Positions 27,585 through 36,643 of a stretch of 64,000 bases of DNA are shown in pieces. Made by a program: the position numbers and the translations under genes. Positions within the stretch are counted from its first letter, which is position 1. Every line of letters starts with the position of its first letter. The notes under the pieces are model-generated. The model had not been told where the DNA came from. It was given only the letters and a program-made list of their open reading frames with translations, and did not search any database. The DNA is from Lachnospiraceae bacterium (GTDB taxonomy: Bacteria > Bacillota > Clostridia > Lachnospirales > Lachnospiraceae): positions 1-64,000 of the forward strand of contig JAGBEV010000009.1 of NCBI GenBank assembly GCA_017936785.1, read 5' to 3'.

Positions 27585-29852
27585 ATGACTAAGGGAAAGA
27601 ACAAAAACAAGTTCATAAAGCCTATTGTATTGGTGGGTATTGTGGTATTTATAATCTGTTTTGCCACTTGTATCTTTCATATTTATGATATACGGCAAAG
27701 TCTGGAAGAGGAAATAAACCAGCAGCTTTTAGTCCAGCTGGATATTGCCGGAGAAATCTTGAATGATGATATCGAAGGCACAAAAGGCATTATGTCGGCA
27801 GTGGCGAATGAAATAGGAAAAAGTCAGGGAGGGACTCTGACAGAAGCCCAGATTTACCAGATATTAAAAAAATATAAGGCTATCGATGATTTCCAGCAGA
27901 TTACATACCTTGCGGAAGATAATACCATATATTTTGATGAAGGCTGGAACAGGGATGCCTCTGATATGATAGATGAAAATCTATATAAGATCCAGGAAGG
28001 TCAGGTTTACATAACGAACAGGTTTTGGAAAAACAATGACGAATATTTGATGTTATTTATTGTTCCTGTTCAAAATGACGGAGAAAGAAACGGATTTATC
28101 GTAGGGTTAAAGTCCTGTAAAAGTATTTTGGACGGAGATTCCTTTTCCTATCTGAAAAAAGTTGGAGATGTTATTGTAACCAATGAACAGGGAACTATTC
28201 TGGATTGCTATTTTACGAATCTGCAGGAACAGACGGAAAAGTACGATACAGTCTATGACTGCATGTCCCAATATTGGCAGGTCGACCAGCAGAAGATTTT
28301 AGAATTGAAACACATGGTTTCCGATTCAGAATTGGAGGAAGGTTCCGTTCAATATACGGACAGCCAGGGAGGCAGATATTTCTATTCTTTTGCTTCCGTG
28401 AGTTCCCTTCCTCAGTTAAGGGTAATCTCCATGTATACGGAAAACGTATATACTGAGGTTGAAAGCACCATTGTCATCGGGAGCATTGCTTCCTGTATTA
28501 TCATGATGCTGTCCATGGCGGTTTTTGCATTTACAGCATTTAAGTTTAATTCTTCCACCAGCCAGTTAGTTACCCGCCTTGCTTATGAGGATGAGATAAC
28601 AGGAGGCAAAAATTTAAATTATTTTAAAGAATTTGCTACAGAAACGTTGGAGAAATACCAGGGGATGCCTTTTATGGTCCACCGGTTCGATGTATCGAAT
28701 TTCCGATACATCAATGAGGCATATGGACATGTTCGTGCAGATGAACTTTTAAAGGTGATCGTGGAAGAGGCAGGAGCAGTATTCTATAGCAAGGAATTGT
28801 GCGTCCGCATGAATGCGGATCAATTTGTGGTACTTACGAGAAATACCCAGGATCTGGAAGAGCGGTTCTTTGTCTTTTCCGATAAGGTCAATGCCAGGGC
28901 TTTGGACATGGGCATCCGTTACCCCATTAAATTTAAGCGGGGAGTGTATCAGGTACGGAATAAAGGTGAGGACATTTCTCTGATGATCGACAAAGCCAAC
29001 ATGGCAAGAAAGACATTGATCGGAGAGGAGAAGGAATGTGTTTCCTATTATTCCGATAATCTTGCCAATGATATGCGCAAAGCCGATAAGATTGAATCTG
29101 AAATGGAAACAGCGCTCTTTAACAGAGAATTCAAGATGTTTGTTCAGCCTAAATGGGATATCAGGGAAGATAAGCTCTATGGAGGAGAGGCTTTGGTCAG
29201 ATGGGTAAAGGATGATGGCAATATGGTCTATCCTTCGGATTTTGTTCCTGTATTTGAAAGGAACGGCTTTATTGAGCAGCTGGATATGTTTATGCTGGAA
29301 TCCGCATGTAAATTGATCAGGAAGCAGATAGATGAAGGGGAACCGATCTTTCCTATTTCCGTAAATCAGTCCAGAATGCTCTTAAATGATCCTGCTTATA
29401 TAAATAAGATCACGGAAATGTTAAACAGATACCAGATTCCCAAGGGATATATCGAATTGGAGATCACGGAAACAGTGCTCTTTATGGAGCGGGATAAGAT
29501 GATTTCCATTTTAAATGAACTAAAGGAAGTGGAAGTACAGCTTTCCATGGACGATTTTGGTTCCGGCTATTCCTCCCTGAATCTGTTAAAGGATTTCCCT
29601 TTTGATGTATTGAAGATCGATAAGGAATTTTTCAGCGAGTCCATTACCTCCGAATCCTCTGTATGGATTCTGCGTAAGATCATTGAAATGGCGGAGGGAC
29701 TTGGCATCAGGGTTATCTGTGAAGGTGTGGAAACCAAAGAGCAGGTGGAAATGCTGCAGAAGATCGGCTGCCGTTATGTACAGGGATATTACTATTCCAA
29801 GCCTATTCCGGTAGAGCGCTTTGTGGAAGAATACTGCAAGGAGAGCGCATAG
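27585..29852 (+). CDS. membrane c-di-GMP phosphodiesterase with degenerate GGDEF and intact EAL domain
   Basis: About 755 residues. A membrane helix near 15-38 and a second near 305-328 bracket a 270-residue extracellular sensor (Cache-like by position). The GGDEF domain is degenerate: its signature reads MNADQF near residue 408, so cyclase activity is unlikely. The EAL domain has GGEALVRW near 531, SVNQS, TETVLF, MDDFGSGYSSL near 655, LKIDKEF and CEGVET, which fits an active phosphodiesterase. ATG 27585 follows GGGGATAAGGGA; an upstream ATG (27522) lacks a ribosome site. Confidence 0.88.
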   Translation: MTKGKNKNKFIKPIVLVGIVVFIICFATCIFHIYDIRQSLEEEINQQLLVQLDIAGEILNDDIEGTKGIMSAVANEIGKSQGGTLTEAQIYQILKKYKAIDDFQQITYLAEDNTIYFDEGWNRDASDMIDENLYKIQEGQVYITNRFWKNNDEYLMLFIVPVQNDGERNGFIVGLKSCKSILDGDSFSYLKKVGDVIVTNEQGTILDCYFTNLQEQTEKYDTVYDCMSQYWQVDQQKILELKHMVSDSELEEGSVQYTDSQGGRYFYSFASVSSLPQLRVISMYTENVYTEVESTIVIGSIASCIIMMLSMAVFAFTAFKFNSSTSQLVTRLAYEDEITGGKNLNYFKEFATETLEKYQGMPFMVHRFDVSNFRYINEAYGHVRADELLKVIVEEAGAVFYSKELCVRMNADQFVVLTRNTQDLEERFFVFSDKVNARALDMGIRYPIKFKRGVYQVRNKGEDISLMIDKANMARKTLIGEEKECVSYYSDNLANDMRKADKIESEMETALFNREFKMFVQPKWDIREDKLYGGEALVRWVKDDGNMVYPSDFVPVFERNGFIEQLDMFMLESACKLIRKQIDEGEPIFPISVNQSRMLLNDPAYINKITEMLNRYQIPKGYIELEITETVLFMERDKMISILNELKEVEVQLSMDDFGSGYSSLNLLKDFPFDVLKIDKEFFSESITSESSVWILRKIIEMAEGLGIRVICEGVETKEQVEMLQKIGCRYVQGYYYSKPIPVERFVEEYCKESA

Positions 29853-29856
29853 TATT

Positions 29857-30483
29857 ATGAAGCAGAATTATCAATTGCAGCTTGAAAAAATATTGAACGA
29901 GCCGGAAAATGCAGGTAAGAGACTTTTTCTTCATTGCTGCTGTGCACCCTGCAGCAGTTATGTGCTGGAATATTTGAGCGCATATTTTGCCATTACGGTA
30001 TTTTACTACAATCCCAATATTACGGAGTCCGAGGAATACCAAAAGCGGGTGGCAGAACAGAAACGCCTGGTAGAGGCTTTTAACAGAGAGGGAAAATGCA
30101 AATTTCCGATTACCTTTCTGGAGGGAGAGTATGATCCGAAGCTGTTTTTAGAGGCTGTTAAAGGTCATGAAGAGGACCCGGAAGGAGGAGAACGCTGCGG
30201 AATCTGTTTTGGGATCAGATTAAGGGAAGCAGCGCTTCTTGCTAAAAGAGGAAATTATGACTATTTTACCACGACTCTTACCATCAGCCCCTTAAAGGAT
30301 GCAGAGCGGCTGAATCAGATCGGTGAGGCTGCAGGTAAGGCTGTAGGGATTGCCTTTCTTCCTTCGGATTTTAAAAAGAAAAACGGTTATAAGCGTTCCA
30401 TAGAGCTTTCTAGGGAATACGATCTGTATAGACAAAATTACTGCGGCTGTATTTTCAGCCGGAATGAGGTGGAACATGGATAA
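29857..30483 (+). CDS. queH: epoxyqueuosine reductase QueH
   Basis: Last step of queuosine tRNA modification by the non-cobalamin enzyme family (formerly DUF208). The 208 residues have the N-terminal cysteine motif HCCCAPCSS, a central RCGICFGIRL and a C-terminal YCGCIFS, matching the iron-sulfur and metal ligands of the family. The open frame begins at 29821, but ATG 29857 gives the family N terminus. Overlaps argS by eight bases. Confidence 0.9.
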   Translation: MKQNYQLQLEKILNEPENAGKRLFLHCCCAPCSSYVLEYLSAYFAITVFYYNPNITESEEYQKRVAEQKRLVEAFNREGKCKFPITFLEGEYDPKLFLEAVKGHEEDPEGGERCGICFGIRLREAALLAKRGNYDYFTTTLTISPLKDAERLNQIGEAAGKAVGIAFLPSDFKKKNGYKRSIELSREYDLYRQNYCGCIFSRNEVEHG

Positions 30484-32242
30484 ATTACTGGATGTGATTT
30501 CAGCAGAAATGAAAAATGCTTTTGAGGCGGCAGGATATGACCGGGAACTGGGAAAGGTTACTGTATCCAACAGACCGGATCTGTGTGAATATCAGTGTAA
30601 CGGTGCCATGGCGGGAGCCAAGGTGTATCATAAGGCACCCATCATGATCGCAAATGATGTGGCAGCCGGATGTGCAGACAGCAAGGTATTTTCCGGCGTG
30701 GAGGCAGTAAATCCGGGATTTTTGAACATTAAGCTCAAGGAAGAATTTATTGGTGCATATTTAAAAGAAATGGCAGCCAGTGAGAAATTCGGTCTGGAAA
30801 GTCCCGAAAAACCTTTAAAGATCGTTATTGATTATGGCGGACCCAATGTGGCAAAGCCTTTGCATGTAGGACATCTTCGCTCTGCAGTCATCGGAGAAAG
30901 TATTAAGCGGATCGCCCGTTACAACGGACATGAAGTGATCGGAGATATCCATTTGGGCGATTGGGGTCTGCAGATGGGTCTGATCATTACTGAGTTAAAA
31001 GAAAGAAAACCGGAGCTTCCTTATTTTGATGAAGGTTTTATGGGAGAGTATCCTGAGGAAGCGCCCTTTACCATTTCCGAACTGGAGGAGATTTATCCTA
31101 CTGCCAGCGGAAAGTCCAAAGAGGACCCGGAATATAAGGAAAAAGCGATGGAAGCTACCTTTAAGCTGCAAAACGGCGTGAGAGGCTACCGGGCTTTGTG
31201 GAATCATATTATCAGCGTTTCCGTAGCTGATCTGAAAAAGAATTATGAAAATCTCAATGTGGAGTTTGACCTGTGGAAAGGGGAATCCGATGTTCATGAT
31301 GTGATTCCCGGTATGGTTGAATATATGAAAAAAGAGGGTTATGCCCATGAATCGGAAGGGGCATTGGTAGTGGATGTAAAGGAAGAGACCGATACCAAGG
31401 AAATTCCACCCTGTATGATCTTAAAAAGTGACGGAGCTTCCCTTTATAATACCACTGACCTTGCCACCATCAAGGAAAGAATGGAAAAGATCAATCCCGA
31501 CCATATCATTTATGTGGTTGATAAAAGGCAGGAGCTTTATTTTACCCAGGTATTCAGATGTGCAAGAAAGACCGGGCTGGTAAAACCTTACACTGGACTT
31601 ACCTTTGTAGGATTTGGTACTATGAATGGGAAGGACGGCAAACCCTTTAAAACCCGTCAGGGCGGCGTTATGCGCCTGGAAAATCTCTTGAATGACATCA
31701 ATGAACAGATGTATACAAAGATCATGAACAACCATGAAGTGCCTGAGGAAGAAGCAAGGGAAACGGCGAAAATGGTGGCACTTGCTGCCATAAAATATGG
31801 CGACCTGAGCAATCAGGCAAGCAAGGATTATATTTTTGACGTAGAGAGATTTACTTCCTTTGAGGGAGATACAGGTCCCTATATTCTTTATACCATTGTC
31901 CGTATTAAATCGATTTTAAATAAGTACAGGGCACTGGGAAAAAATGTGGAGGATACGGATATCAGGAAGCCTCAGGGAGAAGCAGAAAAAGAATTGATGC
32001 TTTCCATAGCAGGCTTTATTTCCATGATGCAGAATGCATGGGAAGAAATGGCACCCCATAAGGTGTGTGCCTATATTTATGACCTTGCCAACGCCTTTAA
32101 CCACTTCTATCATGAAACAAAGATTTTGCAGGAAGAGGATGAAGAAAAGCAGGCGGGTTATATAGCATTATTGAAACTGACAAAGGAAATCCTGGAAACA
32201 TGTATAGATGTTCTGGGATTTGCAGCACCGGAGCGGATGTGA
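30476..32242 (+). CDS. argS: arginyl-tRNA synthetase
   Basis: Class Ia synthetase charging tRNA-Arg. The 588 residues show the HIGH-type motif as HVGH (PLHVGHLRSAVIG, near residue 137) and the C-terminal DALR anticodon-binding domain. The KMSKS region is divergent (GKPFKTRQGG), which is usual for ArgRS of this type. GAGGTGGAAC places the start at ATG 30476 rather than at 30464. Confidence 0.95.
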   Translation: MDKLLDVISAEMKNAFEAAGYDRELGKVTVSNRPDLCEYQCNGAMAGAKVYHKAPIMIANDVAAGCADSKVFSGVEAVNPGFLNIKLKEEFIGAYLKEMAASEKFGLESPEKPLKIVIDYGGPNVAKPLHVGHLRSAVIGESIKRIARYNGHEVIGDIHLGDWGLQMGLIITELKERKPELPYFDEGFMGEYPEEAPFTISELEEIYPTASGKSKEDPEYKEKAMEATFKLQNGVRGYRALWNHIISVSVADLKKNYENLNVEFDLWKGESDVHDVIPGMVEYMKKEGYAHESEGALVVDVKEETDTKEIPPCMILKSDGASLYNTTDLATIKERMEKINPDHIIYVVDKRQELYFTQVFRCARKTGLVKPYTGLTFVGFGTMNGKDGKPFKTRQGGVMRLENLLNDINEQMYTKIMNNHEVPEEEARETAKMVALAAIKYGDLSNQASKDYIFDVERFTSFEGDTGPYILYTIVRIKSILNKYRALGKNVEDTDIRKPQGEAEKELMLSIAGFISMMQNAWEEMAPHKVCAYIYDLANAFNHFYHETKILQEEDEEKQAGYIALLKLTKEILETCIDVLGFAAPERM

Positions 32243-32248
32243 TGGAGA

Positions 32249-33037
32249 ATGGAATTTATCAGAGTAAATGACCATATGATCAAATGCCTTATCAGCGAAG
32301 AGGATATGGATCAGTATGATGTGTCAATTGAAGACTTTTTTACAAGAACAGAGAATGCCATGGAGTTTCTTCATGAGATTGTGAAACAGGCGGAAATCGA
32401 AGTGGACTATAAGCCGGAAGGACCTTTGACCTCCCTTCAGATCGCACCTATTCCCGATAAGGGAATTGCGATCTTTTTGACGGAAAAGCCACAGATCGAT
32501 CTAAAGACTATACTGCAAAGCCTGAAAAACGGCGCAGGAATTGAAATCCCCGATGATATCATGGAGAAGGTGGAGCAGAGCACACCCAAGGAGCAGGCGG
32601 ATTTTTTCAGCCGGTTTATGGAAAATGTACATAAAGAGGTAGAAAAGAATATGTCTGCAGGCAATTCCGTGGAGCCTAAAAAGCAGCCGGTAAAGGCAAA
32701 GGCAGGAACGGACAATTCTTTGCCCCAAAAGCCGGGCAATCTGGAACGTAAGATTTTTGCCTTTGACCATGCTGTGGATGTCCTTCGTTATGCAGAGGTT
32801 GTGGAAATGCCGGGGGATGTGGGCAGCAGCCTTTATAAGGATGAGGATCATGGAACCTACTATTTGATCGTAGAGAGAAAAGATGTATCTGTGGAAACAC
32901 TGGCAGGAGTTTATCTGACCGCTTATGAGTATGGACATTTTGTATCGGAAAGGGTAGAGCATGCTCATTTTATCAAAGAGCATTGTGACTGTGTCATCGA
33001 AAATGATGCGATCCAGAAGATGAAATCCGGTAAGTAA
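32249..33037 (+). CDS. mecA: adaptor protein MecA
   Basis: Adaptor that delivers substrates to ClpC and helps ClpC assemble. The 262 residues have the MecA N-terminal substrate-binding region (MEFIRVNDHMIKCLI), a linker (about 125-160) and the C-terminal ClpC-binding domain (FDHAVDVLRYAEVVEMPGDVGSSLYK). It lies between argS and greA. Its likely partner clpC is at 3.5 kb in the same window. Confidence 0.9.
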   Translation: MEFIRVNDHMIKCLISEEDMDQYDVSIEDFFTRTENAMEFLHEIVKQAEIEVDYKPEGPLTSLQIAPIPDKGIAIFLTEKPQIDLKTILQSLKNGAGIEIPDDIMEKVEQSTPKEQADFFSRFMENVHKEVEKNMSAGNSVEPKKQPVKAKAGTDNSLPQKPGNLERKIFAFDHAVDVLRYAEVVEMPGDVGSSLYKDEDHGTYYLIVERKDVSVETLAGVYLTAYEYGHFVSERVEHAHFIKEHCDCVIENDAIQKMKSGK

Positions 33038-33112
33038 GTGAAAAGCAGATAAGGTGTAATATTTAAAGATGATGCCGGATCATTGGGGCAGATCAGAACA
33101 GGAGTGAGCTTC

Positions 33113-33613
33113 GTGCACAATGAATTAACCAGAAAAGATATTGAAAAGATGCAGGAAGAAATTGAATACCGCAAAGTAACTGTCCGTAAGGAACTGTTAG
33201 AGCATGTAAAAGAGGCCCGTGCCCATGGAGACTTAAGCGAAAATTTTGAATACCATGCGGCAAAGAAGGAAAAAAATAAAAATGAAAGCCGCATCCGGTT
33301 CCTGGAGCGCATGATCAAAACGGCAGTTGTGGTTTCTGATGAGTCCGCAGAGGATGAAGTAGGAATCAATAATACCGTAACGGTGGAATTTCCCGATGAT
33401 CATTCGGAAGAAGTGTACCGGATCGTAACAACGGTGCGCGGCAATTCCCTAAAGGGTCTGATCAGCAATGAATCCCCCATGGGAAAAGCTCTTTTGGGTC
33501 ATAAAGCAGGAGAGACCGTAACGGTAGTTGTCAATGATAAAGTAAGCTATGATGTGGTGATCAAAAACATCGAGAATACGGAAGATGATGACCTGGAGTT
33601 AAATAAATTTTAG
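33113..33613 (+). CDS. greA: transcription elongation factor GreA/GreB family (GTG start)
   Basis: Rescues backtracked RNA polymerase by stimulating transcript cleavage. The 166 residues have an N-terminal coiled coil with the acidic tip GDLSENFEYHAAKKEK and a C-terminal FKBP-like domain (SPMGKALLGHKAGETV). GTG at 33113 stands eight bases after GGAG and gives the normal length; a TTG at 33083 lacks a site. Confidence 0.92.
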   Translation: MHNELTRKDIEKMQEEIEYRKVTVRKELLEHVKEARAHGDLSENFEYHAAKKEKNKNESRIRFLERMIKTAVVVSDESAEDEVGINNTVTVEFPDDHSEEVYRIVTTVRGNSLKGLISNESPMGKALLGHKAGETVTVVVNDKVSYDVVIKNIENTEDDDLELNKF

Positions 33614-33617
33614 AAAG

Positions 33618-34673
33618 CTATACGATCTCATTTATGCAGCCATTATGATGGAGCAAGTAGTTTACATAATCATCTGAAAATGGGGAATGGGAAACAGAAT
33701 GAGAAGCAGCGGAAAGCTCGTTGTCATGTTGGGAACTATTCAGGTTCTTTGCCATGATAATGGGCTTTTTTTCTGGCTGCTCTATGGGAAAGTGAGTTAA
33801 CATAATATCTGACTTGCATAAGGCTGTGCCTTTATGGGAAGCAGGATGGTAAGATAATCGGCTGCAAAGGTCCTGCAGGCAGGAAGAAAGCCTACGGGAG
33901 AAAAGAAGTTCCTGGATAAAAGGCGTATTTTCTTCTTCTGTGTACAGAAAGTAACCTTCAACCTTTCCTTTTAAAGTAAAGACGAATATACAGCCCTTTT
34001 GGCTGGCAAGCTCCGCCAAAAGAGTTTCGTAGTAGGCGGGCGTCCTTGTAAGGTAATAGTCAAACTGTTCCTTTAGAGCATGGCATGCAAAAGTTGAAAG
34101 CCTTTCTAATTCGGTGTCAGAGGCGGTATTTTCCAGACAATGGATGTGAACATCTCCAAGGGGAAATGAATTTATGTAAACCTCTTTTTGGCGTATGAGC
34201 CGGGGAACGTCATATTGAGGGCGGGAATAGACGTACGAAAAACCAAAGGGCTTATAAATAGCAGGATTGGCGGGCATTAGAAAGACAAAGGGGCAATACA
34301 TGCTTTCGGCATATTTGAATGCCTGGTTGAGCAATGCTGCCATGAGTCCCCGGTGTCTGTGGGATTCTTTAGTTGCCACACCGACAATATAAAATGAGGG
34401 GTAAGTATTGCCCTCTATGGTAATCTCATAAGGTGTCAGATGTACCATGGAGACAATCTCACCGGGCAGGGGAGTGGATAAGAGCCTGCAGATAAAGGTT
34501 GTGTTGTGGCGGGCTTTTTTCTGAAAATAATATTCCGTAAATGCAGGGCTGTCCTCGCAAAATACCTCTTCCCAAAGGGGACGGGTAGTAAGTACATCCC
34601 CGCCTTTTAGGCATGCAATTTCATAAGTATATGTCCGGTTGTTCTGATCATTGTAAGTGATGGTATCCATCAT
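33618..34673 (-). CDS. GNAT family N-acetyltransferase, Eis-like
   Basis: The 351-residue protein has an N-terminal GNAT fold with the acetyl-CoA motif SHRHRGLMAALLNQA (about residues 105-119) and the family segment YKPFGFSYVYSRPQY. The second half is divergent, as in Eis-type acetyltransferases, which act on varied amines. Substrate unknown. It converges with greA, four bases apart, without an obvious terminator between them. Confidence 0.82.
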   Translation of the reverse strand: MMDTITYNDQNNRTYTYEIACLKGGDVLTTRPLWEEVFCEDSPAFTEYYFQKKARHNTTFICRLLSTPLPGEIVSMVHLTPYEITIEGNTYPSFYIVGVATKESHRHRGLMAALLNQAFKYAESMYCPFVFLMPANPAIYKPFGFSYVYSRPQYDVPRLIRQKEVYINSFPLGDVHIHCLENTASDTELERLSTFACHALKEQFDYYLTRTPAYYETLLAELASQKGCIFVFTLKGKVEGYFLYTEEENTPFIQELLFSRRLSSCLQDLCSRLSYHPASHKGTALCKSDIMLTHFPIEQPEKKPIIMAKNLNSSQHDNELSAASHSVSHSPFSDDYVNYLLHHNGCINEIV

Positions 34674-34712
34674 AAAACAGGTCCTCTTTTCCTGAACGTA
34701 CAGATTTTGGTT

Positions 34713-35273
34713 TTAATGTTTGGGACATCCCTGGCAGGCAGAACAGCCTCCCTGACCGGCGGCATCCTGTGTTATGTCAACCTGCATATCCATTAAGCTG
34801 GAGGGAGTGGCAAGCATGCAGACAGCCTGGGAGGAAATACCTTCCCCGGTTCCGGTAAAGCCAAGTCCCTCTTCTGTGGTAGCTTTTACATTGATCTGCT
34901 GGATTTCAATGCCTAAGGCATCGGCGATATTTTTCCTCATTTCATCAATATAGGGCCGCATTTTGGGACGCTGTGCAATAATGGTGGCATCGATATTTTC
35001 AATGAGAAAACAATGCGCTTCCAAAAGCTGTCCCACCTTTTCCAACAGCTTTATACTGGAAGCACCCTTATACTGGGGGTCCGTGTCGGGAAAATGTTTT
35101 CCGATATCCCCCAGGGCTGCTGCCCCAAGGAGGGCATCCATAATGGCATGGAGCAGCACATCCGCATCCGAATGTCCCAGCAAACCCTTCTCATAGGGGA
35201 TTTTTACGCCGCCTATGATCAGATCTCTGTTTTCTGCTAATTTATGAACATCATATCCCATTCCGATTCTCAT
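34713..35273 (-). CDS. ispF: 2-C-methyl-D-erythritol 2,4-cyclodiphosphate synthase with Cys-rich tail
   Basis: Fifth step of the non-mevalonate isoprenoid pathway. The fold residues are clear: [44 protein letters not shown], and [12 protein letters not shown]. IspF is normally about 155-160 residues. This one has 186, with an added C-terminal tail containing [10 protein letters not shown], a possible metal or disulfide site not needed for the known reaction. Confidence 0.94.
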   Translation of the reverse strand: MRIGMGYDVHKLAENRDLIIGGVKIPYEKGLLGHSDADVLLHAIMDALLGAAALGDIGKHFPDTDPQYKGASSIKLLEKVGQLLEAHCFLIENIDATIIAQRPKMRPYIDEMRKNIADALGIEIQQINVKATTEEGLGFTGTGEGISSQAVCMLATPSSLMDMQVDITQDAAGQGGCSACQGCPKH

Positions 35274-35399
35274 GATTGTAAAATCCTTTCTCTGCTGAAG
35301 TTTTTCTGATAACAGTATAACCTAAGATGGCATTTCATAACAGAAGAAAATTTATCAAAAAATATGTTGAAAAAATCTGAAAAATTTCATGGAAAAAAC

Positions 35400-35429
35400 T
35401 TGACAAGCCTACCCCAAACATTATATACT
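35400..35429 (+). promoter_or_regulatory. promoter for tRNA-Val/tRNA-Met
   Basis: TTGACA at 35400-35405, an 18-bp spacer, and TATACT at 35424-35429, about 35 bases before tRNA-Val. Confidence 0.8.
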
Positions 35430-35464
35430 AGCAAAGCGGGTTGCGAAAACAGCCCCTAAAAAAT

Positions 35465-35537
35465 GGGATCTTAGCTCAGCTGGGAGAGCATCTGCCTTAC
35501 AAGCAGAGGGTCACAGGTTCGAGCCCTGTAGGTCCCA
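35465..35537 (+). tRNA. tRNA-Val (TAC)
   Basis: A 73-base cloverleaf: acceptor GGGATCT with AGGTCCC, anticodon loop CTTACAA (TAC), T-arm GGTTCGAGCC, discriminator A. CCA is not encoded. Confidence 0.96.
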
Positions 35538-35544
35538 TTTATAT

Positions 35545-35618
35545 GGCGAGATAGCTCAGTTGGCTAGAGCATACGGTTCATACCCGTAGTGTCGAGGGTT
35601 CAAATCCCCCTCTCGCTA
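35545..35618 (+). tRNA. tRNA-Met (CAT), elongator type
   Basis: A 74-base cloverleaf: acceptor GGCGAGA with TCTCGCT (first pair G-U), anticodon loop TTCATAC (CAT). The paired 1:72 position and the absence of three stacked G-C pairs in the anticodon stem indicate an elongator rather than an initiator. tRNA-Ile2 with a modified C34 cannot be fully excluded. Confidence 0.92.
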
Positions 35619-35622
35619 TGCT

Positions 35623-35657
35623 AAAAGCCTTGAATTTTCAAGGCTTTTATTTTTGCA
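35623..35657. terminator. bidirectional terminator after the tRNAs
   Basis: A 12-bp A/T-flanked stem (AAAAGCCTTGAA with TTCAAGGCTTTT) with T-runs on both strands. It can end the tRNA transcript on the plus strand and the small gene on the minus strand. Confidence 0.85.
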
Positions 35658-35661
35658 TATC

Positions 35662-35808
35662 TTATCTCTTTTGGTTGACTGGCTGAATGCCTTCTTTTCT
35701 TACATTATGTGTCTGATTTTGGTTCTCAGGCGTGGCTTTTTGTGTTATGCTGTTAAACTCGTTAAGATTTTCCTGTTTGTGTAAGGATTCCTGTTCCTTT
35801 TTGTTCAT
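35662..35808 (-). CDS. small hydrophilic protein, 48 residues
   Basis: On the minus strand, GAGGTGAT stands about four to five bases before ATG 35808. The frame encodes 48 residues starting MNKKEQESLHKQENLNEF and ending GIQPVNQKR. It is rich in Lys, Gln, Asn and Glu, has no cysteine or membrane helix, and is followed directly by the bidirectional terminator. The good ribosome site and terminator support a real gene. Function unknown. Confidence 0.6.
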   Translation of the reverse strand: MNKKEQESLHKQENLNEFNSITQKATPENQNQTHNVRKEGIQPVNQKR

Positions 35809-35856
35809 AAGATCACCTCACGGATAGTATGTACAATTTCATCCAAAATATAAAGA

Positions 35857-35877
35857 AGCCTGCTTCTGGAGCAGGCT
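35857..35877. other. hairpin between the small gene and the lipid-type operon
   Basis: AGCCTGCT (35857-35864) pairs with AGCAGGCT (35870-35877). A competing stem AGAAG-CCTG-CTTCT overlaps it, so two alternative folds exist. There is no clear T-run on either strand. Possible leader structure of the minus-strand small gene. Confidence 0.4.
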
Positions 35878-35958
35878 GTGGCATTACGGAGCAAAACCGC
35901 AATAGTTAGTTTCTTGCAATCGGTTATCCATATCTGTATAATTGTGTAGAAAGATGCG

Positions 35959-36615
35959 GTGAGCTATTTGAGAAAAAATAAAGCATATTTATACAGAGTC
36001 ATACGTTTTATATGTAAACCGTTGTTTCTCCTTGTGTACCGCCCTAAACTGGTGGGGTGTGAACATATTCCCAAAGAGGGAAATGCAGTGATCGCAGGTA
36101 ATCATAAACATGCGCTGGACCCTATACTGATCGATATCAGTACACCGAGAATTGTACGTACCCTTGCGAAAAAAGAGCTTTTTGACGGTATGTTCGGATT
36201 TATATTCCGCAGAGTGGGTGCGATTCCCGTTGACCTGCACAGCAAAGAAAACAGGGCTGCTCTTGCAGCATCGGTGGAAGTATTAAAGGGCGGAGGCGTC
36301 ATAAACCTTTCCCCTGAAGCAATGAGAAATTATACGGATGAGCTGCTGCTTCCTTTTAAATACGGTGCAGTTTCAATGGCAAAAAAAACAGGGGCACCGA
36401 TCATACCTTATGCCATTGCAGGTGATTACAAACTGTTTTCCAAAAATCTGACGGTGCTTTTTGGGGAACCTTTTTATGTGGGAAATATGGAGCTTTATGA
36501 AGCAAATAAAAAGTTATATCATTGTATTATTGAGCTTTTGACTTCTGTTACGGAGCAGTCCCTTTTGGAACGGAAGCATATCACCACATTTGATGAATGG
36601 AGTATGCAGGGGTGA
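35959..36615 (+). CDS. PlsC-like 1-acyl-glycerol-3-phosphate acyltransferase family protein
   Basis: About 218 residues. Acyltransferase motif I is present as NHKHALD (H-x4-D). The later block, usually FPEGTRS, reads LSPEAMRNY, so the glycerol-phosphate-binding motif is altered. A short hydrophobic stretch near residues 15-27 suggests membrane association. The start is uncertain: GTG 35959 or TTG 35968, which is better placed after GGTGAG. First gene of a five-gene plus-strand run that looks lipid-related. Confidence 0.8.
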   Translation: MSYLRKNKAYLYRVIRFICKPLFLLVYRPKLVGCEHIPKEGNAVIAGNHKHALDPILIDISTPRIVRTLAKKELFDGMFGFIFRRVGAIPVDLHSKENRAALAASVEVLKGGGVINLSPEAMRNYTDELLLPFKYGAVSMAKKTGAPIIPYAIAGDYKLFSKNLTVLFGEPFYVGNMELYEANKKLYHCIIELLTSVTEQSLLERKHITTFDEWSMQG

Positions 36616-36643
36616 AATAGGAAGATTGTGGGGAGGTATCATA

